Below are positions 63,526 to 64,000 of a DNA stretch of 64,000 bases, in pieces (position 1 is the first letter of the stretch; each line of letters begins with the position of its first letter). The position numbers were made by a program, and so were the translations under genes. The notes under the pieces were generated by a model, which did not search any database, was not told where the DNA came from, and was given only the letters and a program-made list of their open reading frames with translations. Source of the stretch: Rhodanobacter ginsengisoli (GTDB taxonomy: Bacteria > Pseudomonadota > Gammaproteobacteria > Xanthomonadales > Rhodanobacteraceae); the NCBI RefSeq assembly GCF_042657065.1, contig NZ_JBHSNF010000001.1:310001-374000 (forward strand), given 5' to 3'.

Positions 63526-64000
63526 CTATGATCTGTTTCTTTTCAGGAAGTGCTCGGCAAGCTGCGCGGCGTCGGCTTGAGATGTGGCACTCAAGTAGAG
63601 TTCGTCGCCGGTGATGGCACCATAAACAGTGGCGCTCCGTAAAACCTTTTTGTTTACGGCGACCACGATCCGCCTACCTTCGGCGTTGGTGGTCAGGTGC
63701 AGCATCTCTGTCGCATCGGAAGGCCTGAGCCTGATCACCACAGCCCACATCTGTGTGCGTTTGCCGTCCACAAGGCGGATCCCAAGGGGCGTCAGGTCGC
63801 GGGCCATCCTGCTACGGTCGACACATTCCCGGGGGGTGCCACTCGGATCGAAAACACCCGGTGCACGAGAGAAGTACGCAGCACCTTCCTCGAGTGCGCC
63901 ATGCGCCGGACAGGAGAGCGCGAGCGTAATCGGTGCAAAGGTGAAAACAGTTCGAGCAGGATCAAGCGGCTTTCCGTCCTTTCCGCAACCGAACATAACT
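63526..64000 (-). CDS. SecDF P1-head-like lipoprotein, 5' end outside window
   Basis: At least 156 residues, open to the window edge. The C-terminal half MWAVVIRLRPSDATEMLHLTTNAEGRRIVVAVNKKV... resembles the P1 head of SecD (the V-x-L-x-x-x-A-x-x-F-x-x-L-T pattern with N-x-G). MFGC near the apparent start looks like a lipobox (F-G-C), so the true start is probably beyond the edge and the protein is a lipoprotein. It has no SecD transmembrane part, so it is not a translocase. Stand-alone P1-head proteins exist and have unknown roles. It converges on pyrC. Confidence 0.55.
   Translation of the reverse strand, partial: VMFGCGKDGKPLDPARTVFTFAPITLALSCPAHGALEEGAAYFSRAPGVFDPSGTPRECVDRSRMARDLTPLGIRLVDGKRTQMWAVVIRLRPSDATEMLHLTTNAEGRRIVVAVNKKVLRSATVYGAITGDELYLSATSQADAAQLAEHFLKRNRS

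Overview
The window is a stretch of a high-GC (roughly two-thirds G+C) gammaproteobacterial chromosome. Gene content and protein style point to Xanthomonadales/Lysobacterales, most likely Rhodanobacteraceae (Rhodanobacter/Dyella/Frateuria type). Pointers are rpmB-rpmG and secB-gpsA side by side, a TPR-sulfotransferase beside a TonB receptor, tandem S10 carboxypeptidases, an AcpA-like Tat lipoprotein and GTGGGAGC...GCTCCCAC intergenic hairpins. No rRNA, tRNA, CRISPR array, prophage or intact insertion sequence was found. Placement is inference from protein style, not from a search.

Layout: 1-5.9 kb holds an acetyltransferase, a DUF465 protein, ttcA, an aromatic aminotransferase, rdgC, a YgjP-type metalloprotein and an isoprenylcysteine-methyltransferase-like membrane protein. 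5.9-24.1 kb is rich in hydrolases: a sterol desaturase, an alpha/beta hydrolase, a secreted M1 aminopeptidase, then a minus-strand operon (two S10 peptidases, AcpA-like phosphatase, prolyl aminopeptidase), an Lrp regulator divergent from an EamA exporter, ubiE and a secreted amidohydrolase. 24.3-35.2 kb has plsB, two lipoproteins (one an e(P4)-type acid phosphatase), an AI-2E-type permease, a TonB-dependent receptor and a convergent TPR-sulfotransferase. 35.4-42.8 kb has rep, a flavin-dependent halogenase-like oxidoreductase, tdk, mutM and an internally deleted gnd. 42.9-46.3 kb is a four-gene ABC/GldG/DUF4340 operon. 46.5-53.4 kb has a fatty-acid desaturase, rpmG/rpmB, secB, gpsA and an SNF2 helicase. 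53.4-64 kb has a DUF3999/DUF2339 membrane pair, a HAD phosphatase, glk, hemB, a low-GC HEPN-like gene, a 0.7-kb inverted-repeat element, pyrC and a truncated SecDF-P1-head lipoprotein.

Points that stand out: (i) gnd has lost about 42 codons in frame, including the GGN motif of the nucleotide-binding domain; (ii) three separate secreted-hydrolase transcription units share an upstream module, GTCACGG followed 23-24 nt later by TACT, suggesting a co-regulated secretome; (iii) two 161-bp palindromic elements, about 94% identical and in opposite orientation, sit at 18.6 and 37.5 kb; (iv) a 696-bp element with inverted ends of about 135 bp separates a HEPN-like gene from pyrC; (v) an orphan oxidoreductase carries all three flavin-halogenase signature motifs. 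No complete new defence or mobile system is visible.

Working together: the secreted peptidases, prolyl aminopeptidase, EamA exporter with Lrp regulator, TonB receptor and phosphatases fit an organism scavenging peptides and phosphate outside the cell. The remainder is housekeeping: lipid synthesis (plsB, gpsA, desaturase), translation, tRNA thiolation, haem, pyrimidine and quinone synthesis, and DNA repair.
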